Notes: generated by a model from the letters alone, not told the origin. A stretch of 64,000 bases of DNA from Streptomyces sp. P3 (GCF_003032475.1 NZ_CP028369.1:6324001-6388000); one strand, 5' to 3'. Positions 42,526 through 52,954 are shown, numbered from the stretch's first letter. A program made the numbers and translations.

Positions 42526-44724
42526 TCACTGCGCAGCGGATGAAGTCTCGCCCAGGAAAGCTGGAATCTGCTGCTCCGCCCAGATGACCTTGCCTTCGCG
42601 GTGGTGCCGTGTACCCCAGTGTTCGGTGAGCTGGGCAACGAGGAGCAGGCCGCGCCCGCCCTCGTCGAAGACCCGGGCGCGGCGCAGATGCGGGGCGGTG
42701 CTGCTGGCGTCGGACACTTCGCACGTCAAAGCGGACTGAAGGATCATCCGTAGCTGTATCGGGCTCTTGCCGTAGCGGATGGCGTTCGTCACCAGCTCGC
42801 TGACCACGAGTTCGGTGGTGAAGGCCAGTTCTCCCAGCCCCCAGACGGTCAGCTGATCGGATGCATGGATGCGGGCTTTGGAGACGACTGCCGGGTCGCT
42901 GGGCAGGTCCCATGCGGCGACGTGATCGGCGTCAAGAGCTCTGGTCTGTGCCACAAGGAGTGCGACGTCGTCGGCGGGGCGGCTGGGCAGCAGCGCGGAC
43001 AGCAGTTCGTCGCAGGTCTCCTCGAGCGACGCCGGTGCTTGGGTAAGAACGTCGCGCAGCAGGGCGAGGGCAGCCTCGACATCACGAGAGCGGCTCTGGA
43101 CGAGGCCATCGGTGTACAGAACCAGCCGGCTGCCTGGTGGCAGTTCGAACCGGGCGGATTCGAAGGGGAGTCCGCCCAGACCCAGGGGCGGGCCGATCGG
43201 CAGCTCCGGGAAGTCGACCGCGCGGGCGGCGGGGCCGGTGCCGTCGGCGGCCGGGGGAGTCGCCACGGCCGGCGGAAGGTGTCGGGCGCTGGCCAGGGAG
43301 CAGGTGCGGGATACGGGGTCGTGGATCGCGTACAGGCAGGTGGCGCTGATCTCGTCCGTGTCCCTTTCCTCTTCATGCTGCAGGCGGATGACCACGTCGT
43401 CGAGATGGGTCAGCAGTTCGTCGGGGGGCAAGTCGATGTCTGCCAGCGTGCGGACGGCTGTCCGCAGTCTGCCCATGGTGGCCGCGGCATGCAGGCCATG
43501 ACCGATCACGTCGCCCACGACGAGGGCGACGCGGGCTCCGGAGAGCGGTATCACGTCGAACCAGTCGCCCCCCACGCCCGCTCGTGATCCGCTGGGCAGG
43601 TAGCGCGAGGCGGTCTCTACGGAGGTGTCCTGCGGCATGTGGTGCGGCAGGAGGCTGCGCTGGAGGGTGAGCGCGGTGGAGCGCTCCTGGGTGTAGCGGC
43701 GGGCATTGTCGATGTTCACCGCTGCTCTGGACGCGATCTCCTGGGCCAGCAGCAGCTCGTCGTCATCGAACGGGTCCGCCGGGCGACGGCGGACGAACTG
43801 GGCGAGTCCTAGCGCGTTTCCGCGAGCCCGCAGCGGGACCAGGAGCAAGGAGTGCAGGCCCAGAGCGCGCAGGGAGCGCGCGTGGTCTGTTGACATTGCC
43901 AGCCAGGCGGGGACGTCGTCGGCGGTGAGGGCGAGCCGGAGGGGCTGTCCGGTGGCCAGGACGTGAGCCGGCTCCGAGCCATCCGGATAGGTGTGTGTCT
44001 GTCCTGTGCCGAGTGCCGGGGCGGGACAGCCGTGTGAGACCGCCTGGGCGATTCGGCGGAGCGTCGCCGGACCGGCTGCCGCATTTGTCTCCTCTTCCTG
44101 GAGAGCGGAGGAAAGAAGGTCGACGATGACGAGGTCCGCGAGGTGGTCGGCACCGACATCCGTCAGTTCCTGCGCGGTACGGGTGGTGTCCAGGGTGGTC
44201 CCGATCCGTGTTCCCGCCTCGTTGATCACGGTCAGCCGCTTCTGCAGCCAGCGGTCGCGTTCCCTCTGGTAAGCGGCGACAGTCTGTTGCGACGTGCGAT
44301 CGACGTACTCGAAGGCCATCGCGCTCAGGGTGACGGTCGTCGCGTTGATCAGCTCCTGGGACCCGGCGGCACGGGCTGTTTCCGTATAGAGCTGATCCAG
44401 CAGATCCGCGTGGACGAGCCGGTAGACGCGAAGGAGCTGGCTGATCGGCACCCCGTGCTCAGCGAGTCGGCCGGCGAACTCGATGGCGGCGGGCGGTGTC
44501 CTGACCTCAGCCATGTCGAGGCCGCGCTCAAGGAAATTCAGACTGGCTGCGATGTGTTCAGACAACGCCACTGGCGCCACGGCGGCAATGTCCTCGTATT
44601 TCCATACTTCGGGAAGCTCGCTGCGTAGGTGCTGCAGTATTACATGGGCTATCTGATCCGCTCGGGGTGTCAGGCCCCGAGCGAGATCGCTGAGGAAGGC
44701 ATGGGTGTCAGTACCCATAGGCAC
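42526..44724 (-). CDS. Multidomain SpoIIE-type (PP2C) phosphatase with GAF and HATPase
   Basis: GTG 44724 or ATG 44718 start; about 732 residues. Order: an N-terminal helical domain like RsbR/PucR-associated modules (1-165), a GAF domain (about 185-340; LLLVPLRARGNALGLAQFVR), a SpoIIE/PP2C phosphatase (about 365-575; GVGGDWFDVIPL, GDVIGHGLHAAATMG, LVLYTDGLVQSR) and a C-terminal HATPase_c (about 600-720; SELVTNAIRYGKSP, DEGGRGLLLVAQL). Such proteins link a signal to anti-sigma/anti-anti-sigma switching. No partner STAS gene is adjacent. Confidence 0.92.
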   Translation of the reverse strand: MPMGTDTHAFLSDLARGLTPRADQIAHVILQHLRSELPEVWKYEDIAAVAPVALSEHIAASLNFLERGLDMAEVRTPPAAIEFAGRLAEHGVPISQLLRVYRLVHADLLDQLYTETARAAGSQELINATTVTLSAMAFEYVDRTSQQTVAAYQRERDRWLQKRLTVINEAGTRIGTTLDTTRTAQELTDVGADHLADLVIVDLLSSALQEEETNAAAGPATLRRIAQAVSHGCPAPALGTGQTHTYPDGSEPAHVLATGQPLRLALTADDVPAWLAMSTDHARSLRALGLHSLLLVPLRARGNALGLAQFVRRRPADPFDDDELLLAQEIASRAAVNIDNARRYTQERSTALTLQRSLLPHHMPQDTSVETASRYLPSGSRAGVGGDWFDVIPLSGARVALVVGDVIGHGLHAAATMGRLRTAVRTLADIDLPPDELLTHLDDVVIRLQHEEERDTDEISATCLYAIHDPVSRTCSLASARHLPPAVATPPAADGTGPAARAVDFPELPIGPPLGLGGLPFESARFELPPGSRLVLYTDGLVQSRSRDVEAALALLRDVLTQAPASLEETCDELLSALLPSRPADDVALLVAQTRALDADHVAAWDLPSDPAVVSKARIHASDQLTVWGLGELAFTTELVVSELVTNAIRYGKSPIQLRMILQSALTCEVSDASSTAPHLRRARVFDEGGRGLLLVAQLTEHWGTRHHREGKVIWAEQQIPAFLGETSSAAQ

Positions 44725-45274
44725 AAGGTACCCCTACCCTGGCTGACGGGCAGTGCCTGCGGAGCCCGCGCGCTCGCCCGCCGCCTTCCAGCCGACGCTC
44801 ATGGGGTGTGACCAGCGCGGAGACATGGTGCAGGGTTTCGATGCCGGGGTCGTCTGCCATGGGGGATGGGTTCGTCGTAACCGTTGGCGATGCTGCACAC
44901 CGTGCAGGAGTTCTGGGTGGGGACCAAGGTGTGCGTCGCAATGCGCGACCAGGACGGGCTGCTGGATGGCGCCGAGATGCCGCAGGCAGGCAACGCGTCG
45001 GACATCTTGCGATGGGTGGGCCTGCCGGGAAGGCAGCCGTGCCTGCCGTCGTGGTGCCATCGTGAGCGGGAGGATTACGACTGCTGATTGACGAGGCCGA
45101 GGAATGCACCCATGCGGAGCCGCGAACTCGGGACCCTTTTCCGCGACGATCTGACCGAATCGCGGCACACGCTCCTGGAATCCCGGCCATGTGAGCGATT
45201 GCGCGTAGGCCGCACGGAGGTCGGCGTCCGGCGGGAGAGATGCCCGGTTGACCTGGACCTTGGCGTTCGCACCC
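44725..45274. other. Gap with decayed coding
   Basis: Minus-strand patches look coding: QVNRASLPPDADLRAAYAQS and FQERVPRFGQIVAEKGPEFA (about 45095-45255) and MADDPGIETLHHVSALVTPH (about 44795-44860). No start-to-stop gene emerges; frames break between them. Confidence 0.35.
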
Positions 45275-45786
45275 GGCCGACCAGGCACGCCGGGCCGAAG
45301 CCCTCGCCTGGGACCGGATGCACCCCCGCCTGACCGTCCGTGGACCCTGGCTCGACCACTGCGGCGAACTCCCTTTGATCCACGGCACGTTGATCCGGCT
45401 GAAGGTGGATCACCTGCCCGGCGACCGCGACCCGAAACCGGTCTGGCTGTGGTCCTCACGCACCTCGATGACCGGCGAGGACATCGACCTGCGCTGGCAG
45501 GCATTCCTCCGCAGATTCGATCTCGAACACACCTTCCGGCTGTTCAAGCAGACTCTGGGCTGGACCGTCCCCAAGGTCCGCGACCCGCACACTGCCGACC
45601 TGTGGACCTGCCGACCTGTGGACCTGGCTGATCATCGCCGCCCATGCCCAACTCCGCCTCGCCCGACCGCTCGCCGAAGACCTCCGTCGCCCCTGGGAAC
45701 GGCCCAGCGAGCCCCGTCGGCTCACCCCGGCCCGGGTCCGCCGGGGGTTCCGCCACTTCCGCGCGAAGGCCCCCCGTCCCGCAGGT
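45275..45786 (+). pseudogene. Transposase C-terminal fragment (NF041680-like)
   Basis: It reads RRAEALAWDRMHPRLTVRGP, LIRLKVDHLPGDRDPKPVWL, FLRRFDLEHTFRLFKQTLGW, then, after a frameshift near 45620, AHAQLRLARPLAEDLRRPWE and RLTPARVRRGFRHF. These are conserved end regions of a DDE transposase group common in Streptomyces (NF041680, by recollection). The IS1182 element begins exactly where this fragment stops. Confidence 0.75.
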
Positions 45787-47621
45787 GACTCTGTCGGGAA
45801 TCTTGGAGTTGCCGAGGTCAGGTGCCGAGGGTTCGCCAGGACTTCGGCCGAGGTATCTCGCGCCGGTCGAGGTAGTTCTGGAAGGCAGTCGGCCGGCGGG
45901 GCGTGAGGGTTTCCTCAGTCGGCGTCAGTCCACTGAGGCGCTCGATGTTGATGGCTATGGCGGTCAGGACGTGCTGGATGTGGGCCTTTCCCTGTCCTCG
46001 GTAGCGGCAGTGGCGCATGCCGTGTCCGTGGGCGAACTCGTTGACCGTGCCCTCCACCCCGGAGCGGACTGCGTAGCGGGTCTTCCACTCGGGTGTCTGC
46101 TGCTCGGTGCGGACGCGGAGTTGCAGGTCGCGGAGTTCTCGTGGGGGAAATCCCACGGTGCGGGTGCCTTCGCGGGAGGCGGTGCACTGGGCGCGGGCCG
46201 GGCAGGGGTGGCACTGGCTCTTGGTGAACCTGGCCACGATCAGTGGGGCTGCGGTGGGTGAGGAGGTCGGGTAGGGGCCGTGCCAACCCGCGCTGATCTG
46301 GCCCTGGGGGCAGGTGACCTGCTGCTTGTCGTAGTCGATGTGGAAGTCGTCCCGGGCGAAGCCCTCGCCTCGGCGGTGTTGGCGGGTGGGGTTGCTGCGG
46401 AGTGGCCCGGAGACGGTGACTTGGTGTTCACGTGCGGCTTCTTCCAGGTGGGGCAGGGAGGTGTAGCCGGCATCGACCAGGTGCTCGGCGGGCAGTAAGC
46501 CGCAGCGCCGCAGCCGTGTGTGGATGCCGGGCAGGACCTGGCTGTCGTGGGTGGTGGCAGCGGTGGTGGCCACGTCCGTGATCACGTTGGGGCCGTCGGG
46601 AGCACAGGTTTCGGTCAGGTGGGCGGAGAACCCCTTCCAGCTGATGATGTGTGGGTGCCGTGCGTAGCGGGCCGAGGTGTCGTAGGGAGAGACGATCGCC
46701 CGGGACGAGGGCGGCAGCCCGGGTCCGCCTTCTGCCTCGGCGGTGCGCCAGCGCAGGTGTCCTGCGGCGTCACGGTGGTAGTTCTGCACCATGATCTGGC
46801 GCAGGGCCTGGACACGCGGGCCCAACGCGCGGTCCGCTCCGTGACGGTAGAGGTGCTCCAGGAGCCGGACGGCGTCGTTTCCGGTGGCAAGGATCCTGGT
46901 CTTGGGCTTGGTGGGGTTCTTGCCCAGGCGGACCGGGCGGCCGTAGCGGCGTCCCCATTCCTCATCGACTAGATCGTCCAGCAGGTGAGGAGAGACGCCG
47001 GCGGCTTCTTCCAGTGAGGCGCGGACCGCCTCGGTGATCAGCTCCAGGCGGGTCAGATCCCGCACCGCGGCCAGGACATGGGTGGAGTCGGTGCGCTGCG
47101 TGGTGCGTTCGCGCACCAGGCCGGCCTCCTTGAGGCGGGCGAGCGCCAGGTCGAGGAGCCAGTCGGCACGGTCGTCTTCGGCGAGACGGTCGCGGAAACC
47201 GGCCGGCACGCTGTGATGGAAGCCTGGATCATCCAGCTCCATGGCCATGGCGTACTTGAAGTCGATGCGGCAGCGGACCGCCTCGGCGGCCTGCCGGTCC
47301 GACAGACCGAGCAGGAACCGCAGCACACAGACGGTGGCCAGCTGGGCGGGCGAAAGAGCCGGACGCCCGTCACGCGGATACCAGTCGACGAAGTCCTCGT
47401 CGCACCACAGCCCATCGAGCCGGTCACGCACCCATATCGCCGTCGTACCGCCCGGGTTGCTCGCCCGCGCGATCTGCCCAGTCAGAGGCGGGACTTGCTC
47501 GCCGGAACGGGGACGGAGGGACAACGGGCACCTCGACAGCTGCATCGGTCATCGGAGCGACCCGAGCATGCCCATTGATCATGCTGCCGCACTGCGAAAC
47601 TCCAAGATCCCCGACAGAGTC
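45787..47621 (-). mobile_element. Intact IS1182-family insertion sequence
   Basis: The ends at 45787-45810 and 47598-47621 are 24-bp inverted repeats with one mismatch (starting GACTCTGTCGGG). They enclose a single full-length transposase gene. Flanking four bases differ (AGGT and AAGC), so I see no target duplication. Confidence 0.88.
45818..47545 (-). CDS. IS1182-family transposase
   Basis: The 575-residue protein has the IS1182 layout: an N-terminal [20 protein letters not shown] helical region, DDE core ([24 protein letters not shown], the Glu in the [14 protein letters not shown] segment) and a cysteine region ([15 protein letters not shown]). No frameshift or stop. It is probably functional. 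Start codon position is uncertain within the first 20 codons. Confidence 0.92.
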   Translation of the reverse strand: MQLSRCPLSLRPRSGEQVPPLTGQIARASNPGGTTAIWVRDRLDGLWCDEDFVDWYPRDGRPALSPAQLATVCVLRFLLGLSDRQAAEAVRCRIDFKYAMAMELDDPGFHHSVPAGFRDRLAEDDRADWLLDLALARLKEAGLVRERTTQRTDSTHVLAAVRDLTRLELITEAVRASLEEAAGVSPHLLDDLVDEEWGRRYGRPVRLGKNPTKPKTRILATGNDAVRLLEHLYRHGADRALGPRVQALRQIMVQNYHRDAAGHLRWRTAEAEGGPGLPPSSRAIVSPYDTSARYARHPHIISWKGFSAHLTETCAPDGPNVITDVATTAATTHDSQVLPGIHTRLRRCGLLPAEHLVDAGYTSLPHLEEAAREHQVTVSGPLRSNPTRQHRRGEGFARDDFHIDYDKQQVTCPQGQISAGWHGPYPTSSPTAAPLIVARFTKSQCHPCPARAQCTASREGTRTVGFPPRELRDLQLRVRTEQQTPEWKTRYAVRSGVEGTVNEFAHGHGMRHCRYRGQGKAHIQHVLTAIAINIERLSGLTPTEETLTPRRPTAFQNYLDRREIPRPKSWRTLGT

Positions 47622-47671
47622 AAGCTCAGTGACGCAGAGCACTTGCCACCACTTCATTCTCCCTGTATGTA

Positions 47672-47699
47672 TTACAACCGTAAGTTAAATGACCGTAAG
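47672..47699 (+). promoter_or_regulatory. Direct repeats upstream of the hydrolase operon
   Basis: ACCGTAAG occurs at 47677-47684 and 47692-47699, 15 bp apart, in an AT-rich patch (TTACAACCGTAAGTTAAATG). It lies between the IS1182 end and the first operon gene and may be a regulator site. Confidence 0.45.
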
Positions 47700-47745
47700 G
47701 CAACTGCATGGAGCCGCGGTCCTCGGTCGTATCCGGTGAGGCCAG

Positions 47746-48594
47746 ATGAAGACGACAAAGAGCATGAAGTGGATCGACGTACCCACCCGCACGATCGACG
47801 TCGGCGGGGTGCCGTTCGCCTACCGCGAACTCGGCCCGACCGAAGGCGTTCCGGTGGTGTTCCTGCACCACTTGATGGCCGTCCTTGATGACTGGGACCC
47901 AAGGATCATCGACGGCATCGCCGCCCGCCACCGAGTGATCACGTTCGACAACCGCGGGGTCGGCGCGTCCGGAGGATCCGTGCCGCCCGACGTCGAGGAG
48001 ATGGGCCGCGACGCCGTCGCCTTCATCCGCGCGATGGGACTCGAGAAGGTCGACCTCCTCGGGTTCTCGCTCGGCGGCGGAGTCGCACAGATGGTGGCCC
48101 TGCAGGCACCCGAACTCGTGCGCCGGATCATCCTGGCCGGGACCGGTCCCCGCGGAGGCGGCGGCATCAAGGAGATCAACAAGGTCGCGCTCAGGGCGTA
48201 CGTCAAGTCCGCGCTCACCCTGAAAGACGCCAGGACGTTCCTGTTCTTCCCCCGCAACGCCGAGGGCAAACGAGCCGCAAAGGACTACCTCACCCGGCTC
48301 AAGGAACGCACCCACAATCGCGACAAAAAAATCTCCCTGCAGGCTCGACGCGCGCAGCTGAAGGCCATCCGCGCTGCCGGACTGCACGCACCCGACGACC
48401 TCTCGGTCATCACCCAACCGGTCTTCGTCGCCAACGGTGATCACGACCTCATGGTCGCGAGCAGCAACTCAGCCGACATGGCCCGCCGGATCCCGAATGC
48501 CTGCCTGAAGATCTACCCGAACTCCGGGCACGGCGGCGTCTTCCAGCACCACCGGGAGTTCGTCCCCCAAGTTCTGGAGTTCCTCGATGACTGA
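47746..48594 (+). CDS. Alpha/beta hydrolase
   Basis: The 282-residue enzyme (ATG 47746; ATG 47764 also possible) has the catalytic nucleophile GFSLGGG, acid D in ANGDHDL and His in NSGHGG. The start of the fold is VPVVFLHHLMAVLDDWDP, and FDNRGVGASGG follows. It resembles the hydrolases of lipid and aromatic breakdown operons. The stop overlaps the next start. Confidence 0.88.
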   Translation: MKTTKSMKWIDVPTRTIDVGGVPFAYRELGPTEGVPVVFLHHLMAVLDDWDPRIIDGIAARHRVITFDNRGVGASGGSVPPDVEEMGRDAVAFIRAMGLEKVDLLGFSLGGGVAQMVALQAPELVRRIILAGTGPRGGGGIKEINKVALRAYVKSALTLKDARTFLFFPRNAEGKRAAKDYLTRLKERTHNRDKKISLQARRAQLKAIRAAGLHAPDDLSVITQPVFVANGDHDLMVASSNSADMARRIPNACLKIYPNSGHGGVFQHHREFVPQVLEFLDD

Positions 48595-49444
48595 CAGGTC
48601 CGACCAGTCGATCGCCGGAAAGGTCGCCCTCGTCACCGGCGGCGGCCGGGGCCTGGGTGCGGCCGCCGCGCGGTCCCTGACCGCCGCTGGCGCCCGGGTC
48701 TTCGTGATCGATCTGCAACGCCCGGCTGCGGGCGAGGCGATCGATGAGCGGGTCACCTACCTGGTCGGCGACGTGACCGACCTCGGCGACATGAGCCGAG
48801 CGGTCGAGACCGTCATCAGGGACGCCGGCCGCCTGGACATCGTGATCGCGAACGCAGGTGTACTCGGGCGGGGCGTGACCCTCCGGGCGTCATCGACTTC
48901 GGCGGTCGACCGACTCTTCGACGTGAACGTCGGTGGTGCGCTCAACACGGTCCGTGCCACCCTTCCGGGCCTCATCGAGAACCGTGGTCGGCTTGTACTG
49001 ATCTCGTCGGTGTTCGCCTTCGTCAATGGGGCCGGCGCAATCCCGTACGCGATGAGCAAGGCAGCTGTCGAGCAACTCGGCCGTGGACTGCGGGTCGAGC
49101 TCGCCGCTCACGGCGTCAGCGTCACGACCGCGTACTTCGCGGTGATCAACACGGACATGACCCGGCAGGGCCTCGACGAGGATCCAGTAGCCCAGGCGCT
49201 GCTCGGCACCCAGCCGAGGTTCCTGCGTAAGCGCATCAGCCCCCAGCAAGCGGCAAAAGCCATCGTCGAGGGCCTGTGTCGCCGGGATGCGCGGGTGTTT
49301 CGTCCGCGCAGATGGACCGTGGTCTCCAGGGCCCGCGGCATCATCGCGCCCGGTATGGACTCAGGCCTGGCGCAGGACAACGCGGTCCAGAGCATTCTCG
49401 GACTCCTCGACACGCGTGAAGGCGAAAACTTCCTGACCACCTGA
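48587..49444 (+). CDS. Short-chain dehydrogenase/reductase
   Basis: The 285-residue protein has the classical SDR marks: cofactor motif TGGGRGLG, NAGVLG and catalytic YAMSK preceded by Ser (VLISSVF). It overlaps the upstream hydrolase gene by eight bases. Probable NAD(P)-dependent oxidation or reduction of a fatty or ring hydroxyl intermediate in the same pathway. Confidence 0.9.
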   Translation: MTDRSDQSIAGKVALVTGGGRGLGAAAARSLTAAGARVFVIDLQRPAAGEAIDERVTYLVGDVTDLGDMSRAVETVIRDAGRLDIVIANAGVLGRGVTLRASSTSAVDRLFDVNVGGALNTVRATLPGLIENRGRLVLISSVFAFVNGAGAIPYAMSKAAVEQLGRGLRVELAAHGVSVTTAYFAVINTDMTRQGLDEDPVAQALLGTQPRFLRKRISPQQAAKAIVEGLCRRDARVFRPRRWTVVSRARGIIAPGMDSGLAQDNAVQSILGLLDTREGENFLTT

Positions 49445-49493
49445 TGTCAGGAACAACGCGGTGCCCCGACTACGCACAGACCAGGAGCCATTG

Positions 49494-51056
49494 ATGACGA
49501 GTTCGACCCGGAATGTGTCCGGACTGCTGACCCACACCGCGTCGGTACACCCGGCGCGCACGGCCATCGTCTTCGGTGGCGATCGGATCTCTTACGCGGA
49601 ACTCGACGCGGCGTCGAACCGGGTGGCGAACCTGCTGATCGAGCGCGGCGTTCGCCCTGGCGAGAAGGTTGCCCTGTCCTGCGCGAACATCCCGCAGTTC
49701 ACGACGATCTACTTCGGGATCCTCAAGGCCGGCGCGGTCGTCGTGCCGTTGAACGTGCTCCTCAAGGCGCGAGAGATTGCCTACCACCTCAACGACTCGG
49801 ACGCGGCGGCGTACTTCGCCTTCGAAGGTAGTCCGGATCTCCCGATCGGGCGCGAGGCATGGTCGGCCTTTGAGGCCGCCGATCGGGCCGCGCACTTCTT
49901 CCTCATCGGCAGCGGCGCATCTGTGGATGGCGTCACGCCGGACCAGATCTTTGCCGCCGCTGTCGCCGGGCAGCCAGAGACGTTCGAGACGGTCGAGCGT
50001 GCCGACGACGACACCGCGGTCATCCTCTACACGTCCGGTACCACCGGGCAGCCCAAGGGCGCGGAACTCAGACACCGGAACGTGTACGACATCGCCCGAG
50101 CCGGTGTCCAGCTCTTCGAGTCGGACCCCGCGAAACCCGACGTCTACCTGTGCGTGCTTCCACTCTTCCATGCCTTCGGCCAGATGGTCATCCAGAACGG
50201 CGCCATCGGGTTCGGCGGCACACTCGTCCTGCAAGCGAGGTTCAACGCCCGAGAGGCGCTGGAGCTCATGCTCGGCCATGACGTGACGTTCTTCGGCGGC
50301 GTACCGACCATGTACTGGGGCCTGCTCGAGGCACTCGACGACAGCGTTGACGTTGTCCGACTGGCCGCCAACCTGCGCATCGCCGTGTCCGGTGGTTCCG
50401 CGCTTCCCGCGAAGATCCACCAAGAGTTCAAAAAACATTTCGGTGTGACGATCCTCGAGGGCTACGGGCTCTCGGAGACGGTGGCCATCGCGTCATTCGC
50501 CAAGTACGGCGAGGAGCCCCGTGTCGGATCGATCGGCCGGCCCATCACCGGGGTCCATATGAAGCTCATCAAAGATGACTGGTCGGATGTGGAGGACGAC
50601 CCCGGCGCGGTCGGGGAGATCGCGATCAAGGGCTACAACATCATGAAGGGCTATTACAAGCGCCCCGAGGCCACCTCGGAGTCCATCAACCAAGGATGGT
50701 TCCGCACCGGAGATCTGGCTCGCAAGGACATGGACGGCTTCTACTTCGTCGTCGACCGGTCCAAGGACATGATCATTCGCGGGGGGTTCAACGTCTACCC
50801 GCGTGAGCTCGAGGAGGTGCTCATGGAGCACCCCGCGGTCTCCTTGGTCGCTGTGATCGGAGTTCCACACCTGAGTCACGGGGAAGAGATCAAGGCCGTC
50901 GTCGTCAAGAGGGCCGGCGACAGTACGACTGAGGCCGAGCTGACAGCCTGGGGGAAAGAGCAGTTCGCAGGCTACAAATACCCGCGCATCGTCGAGTTCG
51001 TCGACGCCCTGCCCATGACTGCCACCGGGAAGATTCTCAAGCGCGAACTGTCCTAA
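49494..51056 (+). CDS. Acyl-CoA synthetase (fatty-acid CoA ligase, ANL family)
   Basis: ATG 49494 follows AGGAG. The 520-residue enzyme has the P-loop YTSGTTGQPKGA, GYGLSETVAI, the RTGD aspartate, IIRGGFNVYPRELEE and the catalytic lysine in TATGKILKREL. It activates a carboxylic acid with ATP and attaches CoA. With the hydrolase and SDR it makes a mymA-like lipid activation operon. Confidence 0.93.
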   Translation: MTSSTRNVSGLLTHTASVHPARTAIVFGGDRISYAELDAASNRVANLLIERGVRPGEKVALSCANIPQFTTIYFGILKAGAVVVPLNVLLKAREIAYHLNDSDAAAYFAFEGSPDLPIGREAWSAFEAADRAAHFFLIGSGASVDGVTPDQIFAAAVAGQPETFETVERADDDTAVILYTSGTTGQPKGAELRHRNVYDIARAGVQLFESDPAKPDVYLCVLPLFHAFGQMVIQNGAIGFGGTLVLQARFNAREALELMLGHDVTFFGGVPTMYWGLLEALDDSVDVVRLAANLRIAVSGGSALPAKIHQEFKKHFGVTILEGYGLSETVAIASFAKYGEEPRVGSIGRPITGVHMKLIKDDWSDVEDDPGAVGEIAIKGYNIMKGYYKRPEATSESINQGWFRTGDLARKDMDGFYFVVDRSKDMIIRGGFNVYPRELEEVLMEHPAVSLVAVIGVPHLSHGEEIKAVVVKRAGDSTTEAELTAWGKEQFAGYKYPRIVEFVDALPMTATGKILKRELS

Positions 51057-51290
51057 GGGCCCGTCCAGCAACAGCCCACGCACATACGCTTGCCCCCACC
51101 GCCGCTGATCCACACCGAGCGGTCTGCATGCGACCGGGCGAGAAGCGTCACTTCGTGCTTCCGAGCTGACGGCGGGCCTCACGGAGAGGGGCCGTACGGC
51201 CCCCGGAGGGGGCCAGGCAGCCTCTGCCTCCGCGCAGGCCGCGGAGTGACGCTGGTATCCGATGACAGACCGAGCGTTGGAGGTGCCGAG

Positions 51291-52193
51291 ATGCTTCGAC
51301 CCGTTGTCGCCGGAGTCGACGGATCAGCCGAAAGTCTGGCCGCAGCCGCATGGGCGGCTCGCGAGGCCGAGCGACGGCACGGACCGCTTCACCTGGTGCA
51401 CGCCTGGGACTGGCACTCCCGCCGAGAGGAGCGCGAGATCGCCAGTGCCGCCCAGCGGCATCTGGCCCGGCGTTTCTTGCGGCAGGCGGTAGAGCATGTC
51501 CGCGCCGAGTGCCCTGACGTCCGTCTGGCCGAAGAGCAGAGGGAAGGCCCGGCCGTCACCGCCCTGCTGAAGGCGGCGGACCAGGCCGATCTGATGGTTC
51601 TGGGCTCACGCGGGCGGAGCGGGTTCACCGGGTTTCTCGTGGGTTCGGTGGCGCTCGGCGTGGTCGCGAAGTCGACGTGCCCCGTCGTTCTCGTCCGGGC
51701 GGACGAGGAGGCGGCGGACGAACACGTACCGGCAGGTGACGGAAGTGCCGCGACGGACACCGGCTATCGGGACGTCGTGCTCGCCGTCGACCTTGGCGAG
51801 GCATGCGACGAGGTCATCGAGTTCGCCTTCGAAGCCGCCCGGCTCCGGAACGCCCGCCTGCGGGCCGTGCACGCCTGGCACACGGTCACCCCCATCGGCC
51901 TCGGACCGGGTGACATCGGTCTGGTGAAGGACACCTGGCAGGGCGAGGAATGGTTGGGTTTCCTCAGGGCTGTGCTCCAGGTGTGGCGCGACAAGTACCC
52001 CGACGTCGAGGTCCTCGAGACGGTCGTGGACGAGAAGCCTTCCACGGCGCTGGTCAGGGCCGCCACCGGAGCGAGCCTCCTCGTCGTGGGACACCGCCTC
52101 GCCGAACATCCCGTCGGCCCCCGCACCGGAGCCGTCACCCATGCCGCGATCCACCACGTCGGCTGCCCCGTCGCCGTGGTACCCCACTTCTAG
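51291..52193 (+). CDS. Tandem-domain universal stress protein
   Basis: ATG 51291 follows GGAGGTG. The 300-residue protein has two Usp domains, each beginning with a hydrophobic strand (RPVVAGVDGSAESLAAAAWA; RDVVLAVDLGEACDEVIEF). The first ends in the ATP-type motif GSRGRSGFTGFLVGSVA with STCPVVLV. In the second the motif is altered (GHRLAEHPVGPRTGAV), so only the first may bind ATP. Confidence 0.93.
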   Translation: MLRPVVAGVDGSAESLAAAAWAAREAERRHGPLHLVHAWDWHSRREEREIASAAQRHLARRFLRQAVEHVRAECPDVRLAEEQREGPAVTALLKAADQADLMVLGSRGRSGFTGFLVGSVALGVVAKSTCPVVLVRADEEAADEHVPAGDGSAATDTGYRDVVLAVDLGEACDEVIEFAFEAARLRNARLRAVHAWHTVTPIGLGPGDIGLVKDTWQGEEWLGFLRAVLQVWRDKYPDVEVLETVVDEKPSTALVRAATGASLLVVGHRLAEHPVGPRTGAVTHAAIHHVGCPVAVVPHF

Positions 52194-52255
52194 GGAGAGC
52201 CCCCTGAACGTGCGCGGGTCCGTTGCCGAAGAACCCGCGACAGCGCGGGCGGAAG

Positions 52256-52345
52256 AAGGGGCTGACGGCCCTGACGAGGCCAGTGGTGGCCGGCTGCCTG
52301 GGCGGTTCGAAGGAGAGCCTCGCCGCGCTCGGCTGTCACTGGCCA
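52256..52345 (+). pseudogene. Second Usp gene, N-terminal relic
   Basis: The frame reads LTALTRPVVAGCLGGSKESL, AALGCHW, which parallels the first strand and helix of the preceding Usp (VVAGVDGSAESLAAAAW). The rest is missing, and a transposase relic on the other strand follows immediately. Confidence 0.6.
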
Positions 52346-52349
52346 AACG

Positions 52350-52745
52350 GACCTTCGTTCTCAACCACCGCGGAAGTGCCCGAGTGTGTGATCCTCGCGC
52401 TCGGACCGGCCGGTTGCTGTTTCTTCTTGCTCCGCTGAATGCCGGTGCGCCCGGCAGACGGTTGAGTCCACTGAGACTGTCCGGCTCACGTCGTCACCGG
52501 CATCAGCCTCGGCAAGGACAGCCGTGAGGACCCGTTCCCATGTGGCGTCCACCTCCCATCTGATCAGCCGTTTGTGTTCGGTCGGAAAGGGCCCGAGCTC
52601 CTCTGCCGGATCGAGCCACGGCGAGCAGGTGCGGTACTTTCACGCGATGGCCTCAAGGGCGCGGCGATGATCGGCCCACCTCCGCCCACGGGCCGGATCG
52701 GCCGGCATCAATGGCTCGATCCGGTCCCACATCACATCAGTGATC
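52350..52745 (-). pseudogene. IS5-family transposase with internal stop
   Basis: The minus strand reads DVMWDRIEPLMPADPARGRR, WADHRRALEAIA, a TGA where TGG would continue WKYRT, then PAEELGPFPTEHKRLIRWEV, DATWERVLTAVLAEADAGDD and VDSTVCRAHRHSA. It is the IS5 N-terminal half; it stops near HFRGG. Inactive. Confidence 0.85.
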
Positions 52746-52954
52746 ACTAACCGGACAGATACATCCGATCAACCCATGAGAGAGCCACGCTCTATGTGTC
52801 GGCGGTTGGCGGGGACCCTCGTGGCTTCGTTCCCGGGCGTGGGGCGTGGGGGTGCGGGGTGCGGGGTGCGGGAGGCTCCTGGTCGTTGTGGTTGGTGGGT
52901 TGGCCGGGCGCGGTGGGGGCCGGGTGTTCGTGGTGGGGTGGTGGGGATGGGTTG

